In this document: in pieces, positions 12,101-23,048 of the stretch | How positions within the stretch are numbered: position 1 is the first letter of the stretch | How the letters are laid out: every line of letters begins with the position of its first letter | From: Tethya wilhelma | Lineage: Eukaryota; Porifera; Demospongiae; Tethyida; Tethyidae | Direction of reading: 5' to 3' | Assembly (NCBI GenBank): GCA_964030475.1 | Contig: CAXIPT010000003.1 | Coordinates: 7,516,453-7,580,452 of the forward strand | Length of the DNA: 64,000 bases | Made by a program: the position numbers and the translations under genes | Notes under the pieces: model-generated | What the model was told of the DNA's origin: nothing | Seen by the model: only the letters and a program-made list of their open reading frames with translations | Database searches by the model: none

Positions 12101-14309
12101 TGAGTTGCGCAACTGCAACACATTAGATTGTTGTTATGTATCTCTTCACTTACACAGAATTGGTCCAATCCTATATGTGTATCATGGTCTTTCACTGAAG
12201 GTATGGAGCACTAGCACTAGTACTAGCTGTGTGGTACTATACTATTATGATATCCCATTATGTGTAGCAGCAACATTGGCTGGCCACCCATGTACTGCCA
12301 ATTATGAATTAGTAGTACATTACAGCTATACAAGCTTGGGACAACTATAATGATTGTCACTAACATACTACCATAGATCAACTACATGTGCACTCTCTCT
12401 ATGTGTGTCTAACAAGTAAAACCATGTAAAGAAACAGCAAAATACAGCTAAAGCAATGTAATTGCCTGAAAGCGCTCTTAAAAGTGCATCCATACTTACT
12501 TTGTTCACACCAATGTAACATACAATGGCTGAATAAACTGTAAGCACCTTGTGTTGATAAAAACATACTTTGTCAGCTTGTCTGCACACGTGCATGTGTC
12601 ACTATAAAAAAAAATTATATACTACCATGTGTTGCTTCATGCATGGTCAATGTACATGTACCTGGCTTGAATGCTAAATGTATACAATGTAATGTCTTTC
12701 TTTCATGCCCTAGTGTAGTGATACTATACATGCATGTATTGTGAGACATTATGTAGTGTGTATTCCTAATGAACAGATGGCCAAGGCAATTGGACAGACA
12801 GAGGATGTAAATTGGTCTTTGTGGACATTGACACAGGAGAGATCAGATGTGAATGCAACCATCTCACAAACTTTGCTGTGTTAGTTGTAAGTCTGATGCA
12901 TGTAACCTATACACCACCCCTAGTTCTTCAGGCTAGGCACCTGCATGAGTGGCTTTCCTATTGCCAATTTAGACTGAGCAGACTTTGGCAAGGGTCTTTC
13001 TAGTTTAGGATTGTTAACTTGAAAGTCCATTTGAATTTTCATGTACATTAGGTGCTGTAGTTCAGTAATTAATAAGTGCTGTATGTTTTACTTTGGTGAA
13101 TTTTGGTTATTTTTCAGAGTGTGAATCCTCCTGCAAATTCCAAAGCAGTTCAAAATGCACTGAAGATTCTAAGCATTATTGGAGCAATTATTTCCCTCCT
13201 TGGTCTTCTGATCACAGTGTTCACCATGCTGTTCTTCAAGTAGGTGTTTGCACATCTACAGTATGTGCATGTGCAGTCTGTATGTGGAATGTCATACCAG
13301 CACACTAGATCTCTTAGAGTGGCTCTCTAGCTATAGTTTGCATGGCTATAAATTTGTGTATTGTTTGTAACTATAAATGATTATTATTTCTTTGTGGATT
13401 TGTCTTGTAGGAAAATCCGTCGACGAGATGCTAGCAAGTTTCATGTTCAGTTGTGCATTGCGATGATTGGTCTTCTGCTCTCGTTTCTGATTGGCATCGA
13501 TAGAACTGAAGCTGAGGTAGTGTGTACATTCTTCTCGTGCCTGATCCAGTACTTCACTCTAGCATCAGTGTTCTGGATGGGTGCAGAGGCGGTACTCATG
13601 TTTAAGAAGCTCATAATTGTCTTTGGAAGGTTGTCTTCAAAGTTCATTCTTGCCATCTCAATAATTTGTTGGAGTAAGTGATTTCTGCTCAGCTTCTTCT
13701 TCCAGTTGATTTTGTACTCTTGCTGTTCTTGTGAATGAATTGATGTTTGAAATCGTGTGTTTATTTGCAGGTGCTCCACTACTCTTCCCCATCATTGGTC
13801 TCACAACACTTGCCACTGGTGAAAACCTCCTAGTGGCCCTTCGAGATGACAGCTTGGATGATGAGCAGCAGACAGAATAGTAAGCATCTGTGTGTGTGTT
13901 TGTGTGTGTTTGTTTGCCATTGCCTAGCAACCAAAGTTTTTGTAGGCTAATTATCAGTTACTGGCTAGGTGGAGGTGACAATAGAGTAGCTAGGGTTTAC
14001 AGGGGATCAATGGCAAACAAAATACCGTATAGCCGGAAATATTGACGGTCAAAAAATTTGACGGTTTGCTCCGCAGAACGTAAAATAAAAATATTGACGA
14101 ATTTAAATTTGACAATTTGCGAGTGTGCATAATGCATTCATATACGGCGGCCAAAATATTGGCGGATTTAAATTTGACGATTTGGACTTTGACCGTCAAA
14201 CCGTCAAATTAAAATCCCCATCAATATTTCCGGCTATACGGTAGTTGCATGCCCTTAAGTGGGAAGGGGACACTCGATGCATGTTAAGAGTTCTGCAACT
14301 ATTGTGTGC

Positions 14310-14367
<58 letters not shown>

Positions 14368-15393
14368 AACCAATTATGCAACAGATTTCTACTCTCTATA
14401 TAAAATTATGTGTACTGAACAAGACTTTAGATCTTGTGGGTTTTTACTACACTGTATTTATATACATGGCAATAATTATTGATTATTCAATACAATAAAT
14501 GTTATCACTACAGCTGTTTCATCAGTGACACCAGGGTGCAGATTGGCATCTTTCTTGTCCCTCTGTTTGTGGTCCTCTTCTTCAATGCCGTCATCTTTGT
14601 GGTGGTTGCTGTTGTCCTCATACGTTATGCCAAAAGAAAGATTGAGAAGAACAAAGAGCTACAGAAAAATAAGTTTCATACAACTATAAAGGCAATGATT
14701 AGTATTGGCAGTGTGATGATAATGTTTGGGCTATCATGGCTGTTTGGGGCTCTCACCATAGAGGAAGGGTCTATTGTCTTCCAATGGTTCTTTGTCATTC
14801 TTAACACCCTCCAAGGATTCTTTCTCTTCTTGTTCTTCTGTATCATTGGCAATGATGCTCGTGAAGAGTTGAAGAACTTTTTCACATGCAATTACTTTGC
14901 AAAACAAGAGCGGAAGACGTTTGATTCTACTTCAAGCCGTACTCCGAAACGTTCTGGTATGTTCACATCCAGTAATGTGTCGCAGAATGGAACCAACTCC
15001 AGTTCTCTTGGGCGTAAAGTTAATCCCAGTGAGCTGAATGGCGACTTGAAGCTGAATGGTGTCACCACTAGTGGTGAGAGCAGCAGTGTCTCCTCTCATG
15101 AGAGTGAAGACAAGGAGAAAGACATTGACATTGAAGCATCACCACAGGTGGCTGAGGATGGTGTGCCAAGGGAGACAGGAGATGAAAATGAGCCAGAGAG
15201 TGTAACTTCAGAAGAGGACCACAAGAACAAAGACTCCCAGGTGTCACCTCAAGTCATATATACAATACAGAGGACACAGTGTGATGTAATGTATGGTTGG
15301 GAGACAACAAAAACTGTTAGTTTACAGCGTGTCTGCCAAAATCTCAACTCCTACAATCATGGTTTGAATGACATCCAAGTTGGTAAAGTGTAA
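6177..15393 (+). CDS. Adhesion G-protein-coupled receptor (Ig-EGF-Ig-HRM-GAIN/GPS-7TM)
   Basis: I trace 23 exons that keep one frame for 1448 aa: 6177-6276, 6510-6863, 7987-8121, 8204-8287, 8346-8486, 8567-8650, 8718-8855, 8958-9125, 9249-9500, 9569-9767, 9833-9999, 10077-10333, 10409-10582, 11066-11142, 11464-11566, 11638-11692, 11768-12099, 12158-12200, 12777-12886, 13118-13239, 13411-13673, 13771-13879, 14514-15393. Order: signal peptide; Ig-like domain (34-151, PTGRYRCDIP); five EGF or half-EGF modules (152-345); second Ig (346-485, SGTYKC); unrecognised region (486-607); hormone-receptor HRM domain (608-693, RRMC and LNW); GAIN (694-940); GPS (941-991) with CNHLTNFAVL, so autoproteolysis is expected between Leu and Thr (12865/12866). 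The 7TM part contains GLSWLFG (TM6) and TLQGFF (TM7), typical of this class. A ~170-residue Ser-rich acidic tail follows. Expected at the plasma membrane as a mechanosensing or adhesion receptor; ligand and G-protein coupling cannot be read. Confidence 0.93.
6864..7986 (+). other. Long intron of the adhesion GPCR with an internal poly(A) signal
   Basis: Intron between the first Ig exon and the first EGF exon. Read-through from the Ig exon stays open to a stop at 6938-6940; an AATAAA (7404-7409) followed by GT-rich sequence lies ~460 bases further on. A 2-arm repeat sits at 7615-7695. Confidence 0.55.
7615..7695. repeat. Short MITE-like inverted repeat (TTAGCCTCGT... family)
   Basis: Arms TTAGCCTCGTACCCAGGCC and its near complement ending GAACGAGGCTAA enclose ~35 bases. 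A related, less complete copy (TTAGCCTCGTTCCCAGGCC) occurs at ~23389-23431, next to the N at 23451. Confidence 0.6.
14023..14243. mobile_element. MITE with TACCGTATAGCCGG termini
   Basis: A perfect 21-base inverted repeat, TACCGTATAGCCGGAAATAT+T, bounds 221 bases of noncoding sequence with repeated TTTGACGG motifs. It lies in the last intron of the adhesion GPCR, just upstream of a GT microsatellite. The first seven bases match the element at 4131-4314. Confidence 0.75.
14304..14360. repeat. (GT)n microsatellite
   Basis: Pure GT repeat in the last intron of the adhesion GPCR; it creates meaningless Val/Cys and His/Thr reading frames. Confidence 0.95.
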
Positions 15394-15756
15394 CAGAAGT
15401 CATTGCATCTTCATAAACTCGACAAGGATTTGTTGTTGTTTTTTGTAACTTTTAGTTTTGTAATCTACTTATTTTGCTTTATTGTCAAGAATTGCTATAA
15501 ACTCATGCAGACTTTATTTGATATAATAATTATTATAACCATGCATCACCAGAATTATCTTTTTCATGAAACCTATGTTGACAATGTATATTATGCCAAC
15601 TTGTAGTGTGAGAAAAGCTCAATTCTTTGATTAATTGCTCTACACATACAATTATTATCTTGATCTGACTGTTGACAGGTGTGCTATTTGTTTGTTAATT
15701 AACATAAAAATTATAATTTATGCTAACTAGATATAAGTGTCGGCTTGTGGAACTTA

Positions 15757-15762
15757 AATAAA
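15757..15762 (+). promoter_or_regulatory. Candidate poly(A) signal of the adhesion GPCR
   Basis: AATAAA 364 bases after the GPCR stop codon; the intervening AT-rich sequence has no ORF worth calling and is the likely 3' UTR. Confidence 0.45.
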
Positions 15763-16052
15763 GCATATAGGCTTTGCATGCATGATCATGATTGGCCTGC
15801 ATCCATATAAATTATTATAATGTTATCTCAAATTAAGGGCCAACTTTTAACTAAATGTAATTATAATAATTAATGGCATTTCTTAACATGATTTAGTGCA
15901 TTGCACATTGTATATTTCAGATCAGTATTGGTTGGATATTGTACAAACTGAGATGCATGTACTAAGTATGCTATTGGGTAAATGATTGTTAATCATGCTG
16001 CTTCTGTCACGTGCACGTCCGGTAGCGAGCGATCAGACGCACGTGGTATTTA

Positions 16053-16070
16053 TAATGCGCATGCGCATTA
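16053..16070. promoter_or_regulatory. NRF-1-like palindrome TGCGCATGCGCA
   Basis: Perfect self-complementary TAATGCGCATGCGCATTA. NRF-1 sites mark many animal housekeeping promoters. It lies 28 bases before the repeat copy beginning at 16098, so it may belong to whatever promoter that repeat derives from. The core GCGCATGCGC also occurs near 23435. Confidence 0.4.
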
Positions 16071-16097
16071 GCGAGACACACTAGCTACAGGACCCCG

Positions 16098-16576
16098 TGT
16101 AATGGTCCAGCTAAGGCTTGCTCACGTTAGGGCACCGGAAATATAAATCTAATTAACGTACGTGTTCATCACATACATGACGTTGACTATGACGTCTGTA
16201 TGCAGGATCGCAATATTTTAATAGCGCTGTGCTCGTGCCATAAGGACTCAATGATGTTAGCCCCTGCTAGTGAGTTGATCTCAGTTGTTGTGATCGAAGG
16301 ACTGCTCAAGGCCCTTCAAAGGACTGGCTTCCCTTTGTCTACCCTTGTTGCTATACAAGAGGAAGGATTCCAACTCTCTGAGACCTCAACTTATGAGTGG
16401 AACTTGACCAAGAAACTGAACTGCCAGTGGCCTCTCTGTCTCTTTGTTCTGACCCAAAATGACTGCAAATATCGAAGTAGTGGCCAAGAAGGACAATAAT
16501 ACTGTGGGTATAAAAATCTAAGAAAAGAAGGCTCAGAATTTGAAGACTCAAGAATAGCAAGACTGTTGCTGTAAAG
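16098..16576 (+). repeat. Dispersed repeat copy A (left of the kelch gene)
   Basis: Highly similar, in the same orientation, to 18974-19463. Copy A holds an open frame from the ATG at 16200 to 16499 that copy B breaks by small deletions. It also contains a second short frame, ATGACTGCAAATATCG at ~16459, that looks like the 5' end of a gene. Probably a duplicated 5' gene segment or a retrocopy remnant; origin not identified. Confidence 0.6.
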
Positions 16577-17031
16577 ATAGCGATTTCCAACCATTTTTAG
16601 GAAACCATACAAATGCAACATAAGTACTACAAATGTGTTCTACATGTCTATGCGACCAAAATAAAACAAGTTTGACCTTCTTAGCTGCTTCCAATCAAAA
16701 GTTACGGGACAAAGTTGCACATATGTGTTTTACGGGATTCTCCATTGAAAATATGGCACCGTAACACCCTAAAACACCTTAACTATAATCGATCATAACT
16801 TAGTCATCGGATAAGCTACGACTATCAAAATTTCACCAAAAAAGCTTTTAAGTGCAAACCCCATCGAGTAACCGGCAATTATAGCCAATAAAAAGTTTGA
16901 TTGCTACGCAATGGCAAACAATCACACATGCATACACATGTAGAAAATAACGACTATGATAATAACCTAGCCGCATTTCACACACACCCAAAGGTAAGAA
17001 AGGTAGCATGAGCATTTATCGCTATACACTG

Positions 17032-18933
17032 CTACTTACTAAATTTCAGAATGATGGTTCCTGACAGTAGCTTTCCATCTGATAGTAGTATACCAAGTAA
17101 ATACATCCCTCCAAACATAACAACCTCCTCTAGATTTGGTCCCAAGGAAACAGTACTGAGAGAGTGGTGGTATCTTTGAGCTTGTACATTATCGGGTAGT
17201 GTGAGCTTGAGCTATATAATTGTGAGATTTCAAATAACAACAACACACTGTCAGGTAATTGAGGTAAAACTACAAAACACAAAGTACACACAAAATTGTA
17301 CGGCTGAATAAGTTTGCAACATAATTGGGTGCGCCTATGATAATTATAGCTTATTTCCATAATGACCAAAGAGTTACTATTTTTTCTGCATGTAGCTGGT
17401 CACAGATATGCATATATGCATATTCCATGGACTTAGATTTGGCTAATTATAATTCATGCTTGCCATTGTAATTGCCCAGAGAATGCAAAATCTTGAGTTA
17501 CACTTACAACTTAAGTGTCAATGGTCTGCTTGCCATTATCGGAGGTTTGATCATTATGCAACGAGGGGCCAAAAAGAAAACTAGACATTTGAACTGATAG
17601 TATAGTTCATGCAGTGGCAGTGCAGGCCCACGTACGGTGTTTTAATTTCTGATAGTATATATCTTTTAGCATTCCAGTGGAAAATTCGGATACTGGCTCA
17701 CCTTTTTCCACTTTCGGGAAGTCAAATCAAATAACCAACAGTCCTTTAGTGTAGTGAGAGAATAGTCCAGCCCACCAGATATGAGTAGCTGGGGGTGCTC
17801 TCCATCATGGCCTAAACAACAAGCAGCATGTCCATCTCTTCCTAATGGCCATGACTCCCCCAATCTCGGCTTAATCTTTGTCCAATGCTATAGTTTAGAA
17901 GGAGAGTAGGGCAGCAACTGTCATAATAATTACATGTCATGCAGTATACTTGAAATCAGACAACAATTAATACTGTGCTAAATTAACTTGCAAGCATATG
18001 ATTAGTACTGTATGATAATGTGTTGATGAACAGATGAAGCCTAACATTCAAGTCGATCACTCAATTGTATCAGCTAAAATAATAGGCTATGCACTATTAT
18101 TACTCTAAGTTTACTTACCATAATATTAAACTCAATAATGTAGACATCATTGACCTGTCCACTCTGTTCTTGCTGGAAACCACCAAAGATCACTGCCTTG
18201 TTTCCATCAACAGTTATGAATGAGAATCTTGCACAAGGAGGAGGTATGGATCCAGTCATGGGAGGAGATGACCAGGTACCTGAAGACAGTAAAAATAGCT
18301 GTAACATGAATGGATGAATGCAATGTCTTTCATATGAACACCACACGACACCCCATACATAATTTATTATATGCATACCCTGCTCACTCCCACCCTTTCC
18401 CATGCCAACCAATTAATACACACATAGTAGATATAATTTTATAGTATGTCTTATAAATTACCATCACTAATGCTATAGATGTGGAATTCATTGAAATATC
18501 TTCCTCCACCATAACCACCAAACAATGCTAGGTTTCTATTGTTCATTGCAACCATTCCAGCTCCTTCTTTTTTCATGGGGCCAATATCTGAAGTTAGTAA
18601 CTTCCACTCCATTGTAGAGATATCCAACTGACTAAGAGTACCGGAAAATGAGCCACGACCATCATGACCACCATAGCAATATAGTTTCTTTCCAATAGAA
18701 GCACAGGCAATGTTAGCTACACCATTATGTGGTGTTCCACTTGTTTTCCTCTTGACCCATGTCTTGGAGTGACCGTCATACTCTTCTACTTCCCGAGAGA
18801 GTTTACTAATGGCATCATTTGAGTAGTCTCCCGTGTCTCCTAAACAAATATAGACCTTGTCATCAATACAACAGTTGCAATGTCCCCTTCTGGGTGACGG
18901 TTCATAAAGAGGAGCATCAGACTTGGTGGCCAT
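17032..18933 (-). CDS. Kelch-repeat beta-propeller protein
   Basis: Four exons read on the minus strand: 18933-18462, 18279-18119, 17887-17702, 17211-17032 (332 aa, stop TAG at 17034-17032). The ATG at 18933 begins MATKSDAPLYEPSPRRGHCN. Kelch blades recur with the usual di-glycine and distant Trp: LYCYGGHDG...W, LALFGGYGG, AVIFGGF, LLISGGLD...CWLFDL...W, VVMFGGMY. No BTB, F-box or other partner domain is attached, so this is a propeller-only protein of the KLHDC type, probably cytosolic and a protein-interaction module. The last exon also has a good donor (GTAAGT) eleven bases before the stop, so a further 3' exon is possible. It sits between two direct copies of a ~480-base repeat. Partner and pathway are unknown. 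Confidence 0.85.
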
Positions 18934-18973
18934 ATCGCCCAGCTACAGCCCCACCTTTTCTGCGTATAGGTCA

Positions 18974-19463
18974 TGTAATGGTCCACCTAAGGCTTGCTCA
19001 CGTTAGGGCACCGGAAATATAAATCTAATTAACGTACGTGTTCATCACATACATGACGTTGACTATGACGTCTGTACTGTATATGCAGGATCGCAATATT
19101 TTAATAGCGCTGTGCTTGTGCCATAAGGATGATGTTAGCCCCTGCTAGTGAGTTGATCTCAGTTCGAAGGACAGCTCAAGCCCCTTCAAAGGACTGGCTT
19201 CCCTTTGTCTACCCTTGTTGCTATACAAGAGGAAGGACTCCAACTGTCTGAGTCCTCAACTTATGTTTATATCAGTGGAACTTGACCAAGCCGGAAACTG
19301 AACTGCCAGTGGCCTCTCTGTCTCTTTGTTCTGACCCAAAATTACTGCAAATATCGAAGTAGTGGCCAAGAAGGACAATAATACTGTAGGCACGGTAAAA
19401 AAATCTAAGAGAAGAAGGCTCAAAATTCGAAGACTCAAGAATAGCAAGACTGTTGCTGTAAAG
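18974..19463 (+). repeat. Dispersed repeat copy B (right of the kelch gene), followed by decayed coding-like sequence
   Basis: Begins 41 bases from the kelch ATG and matches 16098-16576. After the homology a basic frame (KKSKRRRLKIRRLK) closes at a stop, and ~19500-19800 contains fragments that look coding but jump frame several times. This fits a decayed gene copy or processed pseudogene of unknown parentage. Confidence 0.5.
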
Positions 19464-21288
19464 AACTCTTGAAATAGTGCCCACCATTCTGTTCAAGATA
19501 GGGTTAGTCCGCCAGCAATCCTCGGATGCTAAGCCTGTGAATTATGATGGCAGCAGTCCATATCACTACCCTCTCAGTCTGATACTGATCAAGTTTCTGC
19601 GGTGGACCTCCGCTGCTTGATTGGTGAGCCAATGCCGGGACGGTGACAGACCGACTATCTTCTAGCTATCTGTCGTGCTCGAGAATCCTGAAGTCATCCT
19701 AACTGAATCTGAGATTGACTCTAGATTTGTGTGCTCAGCAAGATGAATACTCTGTCTTTTGTCAAGAGTACGAAAATACCCTTCATTGCCCAATGTGACA
19801 AATCGTACAGTCACAGTGGTTAAGTGTGAAGTTAAGTCGTAGTGCTGTTAATTTTAAAGTTGGTGATGTAGCTACTTAGAGTGGTGACGAGGACATTGAC
19901 AATCGTTTGTCTATAGGTATCAGAGTAAAGATGGAGTGCCTGGGTTTGAAATCAAAACCAACACCGACATCTTTTGGTCCCCCTGTATATAGCACATCAC
20001 ACTAGGAAGAAACTTTCATCTTACAGGTGTACAGCCACCAATACCATGCACCTCATGGCCATCAGCAACAACAGAGCACTGCTATCCCACAAGCATCAAC
20101 TTTATAATTACTACCAAGCCTATGTTATGATCATGTTGATGCTTTTATTTTGTTTCTCAATTGCCTACTGTTTCAGATTCTCATGCTTTCTTTATATCCT
20201 ATAGTCCTGAGCTAGTGCTGAGTAACTAAAGTTATATTGTGCCATTTGAACTAGACTAAGTGCTAGATCCGATTAAAATAATGAGTTCATGTAAAAATAT
20301 CAACTTAAACTTACGGGTTACAGCTAGTTAGTGATAATGCTTTTAAATGCAACCTCGCTAGGGCACTTCAACGTACTATAGATGTGAGGAAAATTCTTTG
20401 TGAGGCTAGTGTATAATCCAATGGAATTGCTTTGATGTCGAAAAGGAAACTTGATCAGTAGGGTATTGGTCTCAATCAAGTTGTGTCTACATAATTATGA
20501 TAACAATCATAACATATATCCCTAGCCAAGCTAGTCATCTGTACAGTATATTTTCATTGTAAATGCAACCGTACATGTAATGAAGTGGTCTTTACATCAC
20601 TGTAACATCAGAAGGTAAGGTACATTGATTTTTGCTGCCTATAATAAAAAAATATGTTAATTTTAAAACAGTCCATCTAACAACAATCAATGGGAGGTGG
20701 GTGGCAACTCACTGGCAAACTTTAAATTGGTACAATACTGTATAATATAGACTAATCATTACTTAATTGATTGAGTTGAGTCATGTTTTATAGATACGTA
20801 ATATGCAGTCGTGATCATAATACAATTTGCACTACCACGGTTGTGTATAAGGGCAAGGCTTTGTGACACCATGGAGAGATGATGATAGCATGCCTGGATC
20901 TGCATGTGTTTCACTTTCATGCTATAAAATGGAACTGCCCTAATTGGGCACATGAAAAGTTACTGTCCTTATTAGGGCACTTCAACTATAATGTAAGGAA
21001 AATGAATTGTGACAGCTTTTGTGACTTTGCAATAATAAAAATATAATCCTTGTTCACTATTTTCATATCTGCATGCTTTAATACAACTGCCCTAACCAGC
21101 TACTATGGGCATGCATTCCAAAAGGTATTGTCCTCTTTGGGGTACTAGAACTGTATATAATGCTATATATTGATATGCAATGGCAAGCTTAATGCACTAA
21201 GACTTCTGGACTTCTGAAATCATAACAACATATAAAATAATATTATTATTATGTTCCTAGCTAATTCACTGTTATTATAAGTTTGATG

Positions 21289-21361
<73 letters not shown>

Positions 21362-21369
21362 NTTTGATG

Positions 21370-21436
<67 letters not shown>

Positions 21437-21767
21437 CATGTTACTAGGCAGTAAGTAGTATAATAGTTCAAGTATATAGTTTATGCATTTTTAAGCGTTT
21501 TGTATTACTAGTGGGAAGAGTACTACACATGCAGTAGAGCTAGAGAGTATTTACTAAATGACATGATTTCTTTGGAAAAAAGTCATAATGTAAACTTCCA
21601 ACAAATTAGTTGCAGCTCTAATGTGTGTGTGTGTGTGTGTGTGCTGCACATGTTTGCAAGTGTGTTTTTGTTTGCCATATGCAGCAATTTGTTTGAAATT
21701 CAATCGCAGTAAAAAAGTCTCACTTGCATGGCCAAACCAAACACCTGGTGTGTAACATATTATATAT
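19464..21767. other. Intergenic, mostly featureless, with decayed sequence and microsatellites
   Basis: Apart from the frame-broken stretch to ~19800 and the GT microsatellite (21288-21435), I see no gene. The motif TAGGGCACTTCAAC recurs at ~20352 and ~20974. Confidence 0.5.
21288..21435. repeat. (GT)n microsatellite interrupted by a contig gap (N at 21362)
   Basis: TTTGATGTAGTGTGTG... is followed, after the N, by TTTGATGTTGTGTGTG..., i.e. the same flank and the same repeat start twice. This looks like two overlapping contig ends placed end to end. Confidence 0.7.
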
Positions 21768-21768
21768 N

Positions 21769-22356
21769 GGAAGGCTGAAGTAGCAGCTAGTGCACTCCAA
21801 ACAATTAACTGTTTCACGAGTTTCTTTGCGTTTGGAAGCAATGATGCTAGTACCCCCCTCAGAACAACTGGCCATGGGGCTCCAATATCAACACCCAGTA
21901 CAACTGACGCAACTCAAATGTCCACTCCAAGTATTGGCAGTAGAAATGAGAACACTCTCTATGTGTCTGTGGAAGGCATTGAAGAAAGTAATGACTTCAT
22001 AGTGAACAGTACCACTGGCAATCAAACACTAGGTAAGACTAATGCCAAGTGCTACCAATTGAACAGTCTGTGAACAATTTAGCTATTAATAATTTTGCAT
22101 GACATTGCAGACATTAATGAGTGTACTGAAGACCCGATCCCCTGTGGTCCTGACTCAACTTGCCACAACACTGATGGTAGCTATTACTGTGTTTGCACTG
22201 AAGGCTATCGGGGTGATGATGGAAAGAACTGTACTGATATTGATGAATGCACCGAAATGAAGCCTTGTGATGAAAATGCTCAATGTACTAACACAGTAGG
22301 AGGGTTCAAATGTGAATGTATCAGTGGATATGTTGGGAATGGATTGCAATGCACAG
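21769..22356 (+). CDS. Two exons of a third vWA/EGF-type gene copy on a gap-bounded contig
   Basis: Exon 21769-22032 (5' end cut by the N at 21768) matches the third exon of the gene at 1025-5820 from KAEVAASALQ onwards. Exon 22111-22356 encodes two complete six-cysteine EGFs ([19 protein letters not shown]). Both are open and joined in phase 1; a donor (GTAGG) follows the second. Differences from the complete gene are scattered and mostly conservative, as in a recent paralogue or divergent haplotype. No vWA, third EGF or TM exon follows within the contig (which ends at the N at 23451). Either a fragment of a third tandem gene or a misplaced contig. Confidence 0.7.
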
Positions 22357-22980
22357 GTAGGTTATTTTCATGCTATAATGTTTATTTGTCTATATAGTTT
22401 AATTGTTAATTGCTGTACCCTATTCCTAATCTTAAAGTATAGTAAAAAAATTTCATAAAAAGTAGTGTAGGGAAATAGTGTTGTAAAAGCAATGAAACAA
22501 GGCAAGTCTCTAAATTTTGGCACATGAATACTTCATTTTCAATGAAAGGCACCATATGCATGGTGCACAACCCTCGGCGTATATACACTGTGATAAATGC
22601 AATACAATATTAATTTTATTGCATGCATTATAATGAGGCAATGAGGAAGGATATCGAGGCATGATTGTACGTATACTGTCAGCATTGCAATCTCATGTAA
22701 AACACACTTTCTATACTTTACTGCAGCTGTATAACATCGAGGCTGGCAATGCATGCAGACTGTACTGTTCATGGGCGTGGCTACTTAGGCAACGTCGCGA
22801 TCATAATATTATCACAAGCTATATATCTTGCTGCAGAGTTTGCAAAACACAAGCGCTTGGACTAGAAATAACTCTGTTACGTCTAAGCATTTATACTAGA
22901 GTCAGTGTCGCTATCTCAGACTTCTAGTGTTTTAGCGAGGTGCAGCTAGCGCACGATCAGGCAACTCTTAGCATCACGTG

Positions 22981-23048
22981 AATGACGAAAGCGGTGCCGC
23001 CGCTTTCGTAATGTGACGTTTACATTGAGAAAAACGTCACGTTACATT
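22981..23048. promoter_or_regulatory. Cluster of CRE-like motifs in two adjacent hairpins
   Basis: ACGAAAGCGG / CCGCTTTCGT forms a perfect 10-base stem with a 5-base loop. It is followed by GTGACGTTT ... AAACGTCAC, a second dyad of TGACGT sites. A CACGTG lies just upstream. This looks like a promoter or regulatory patch, but no gene start could be tied to it. Confidence 0.35.

Larger units (their letters stand above)
15394..16097. other. GPCR 3' UTR and intergenic sequence with a promoter-like GC island
   Basis: AT-rich until ~16005, then a short CpG-containing patch with CACGTG-like sites (TCACGTGCACG, CGCACGTGG) and a perfect 18-base palindrome at 16053-16070 whose core GCGCATGCGC is the NRF-1 consensus. 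Bases ~15893-15999 resemble ~23818-23912 in the same orientation. Confidence 0.5.

Noticed and set aside
16200..16499. 99-codon frame in repeat copy A as a real gene
   Set aside because: Copy B breaks the frame by small deletions, and no domain or splice context supports it.
21220..21471. Long His/Thr or Val/Cys open frames (also at 14196-14498, 37693-37920, 38455-38840, 63040-63277)
   Set aside because: They are translations of GT/CA microsatellites and have no coding support.
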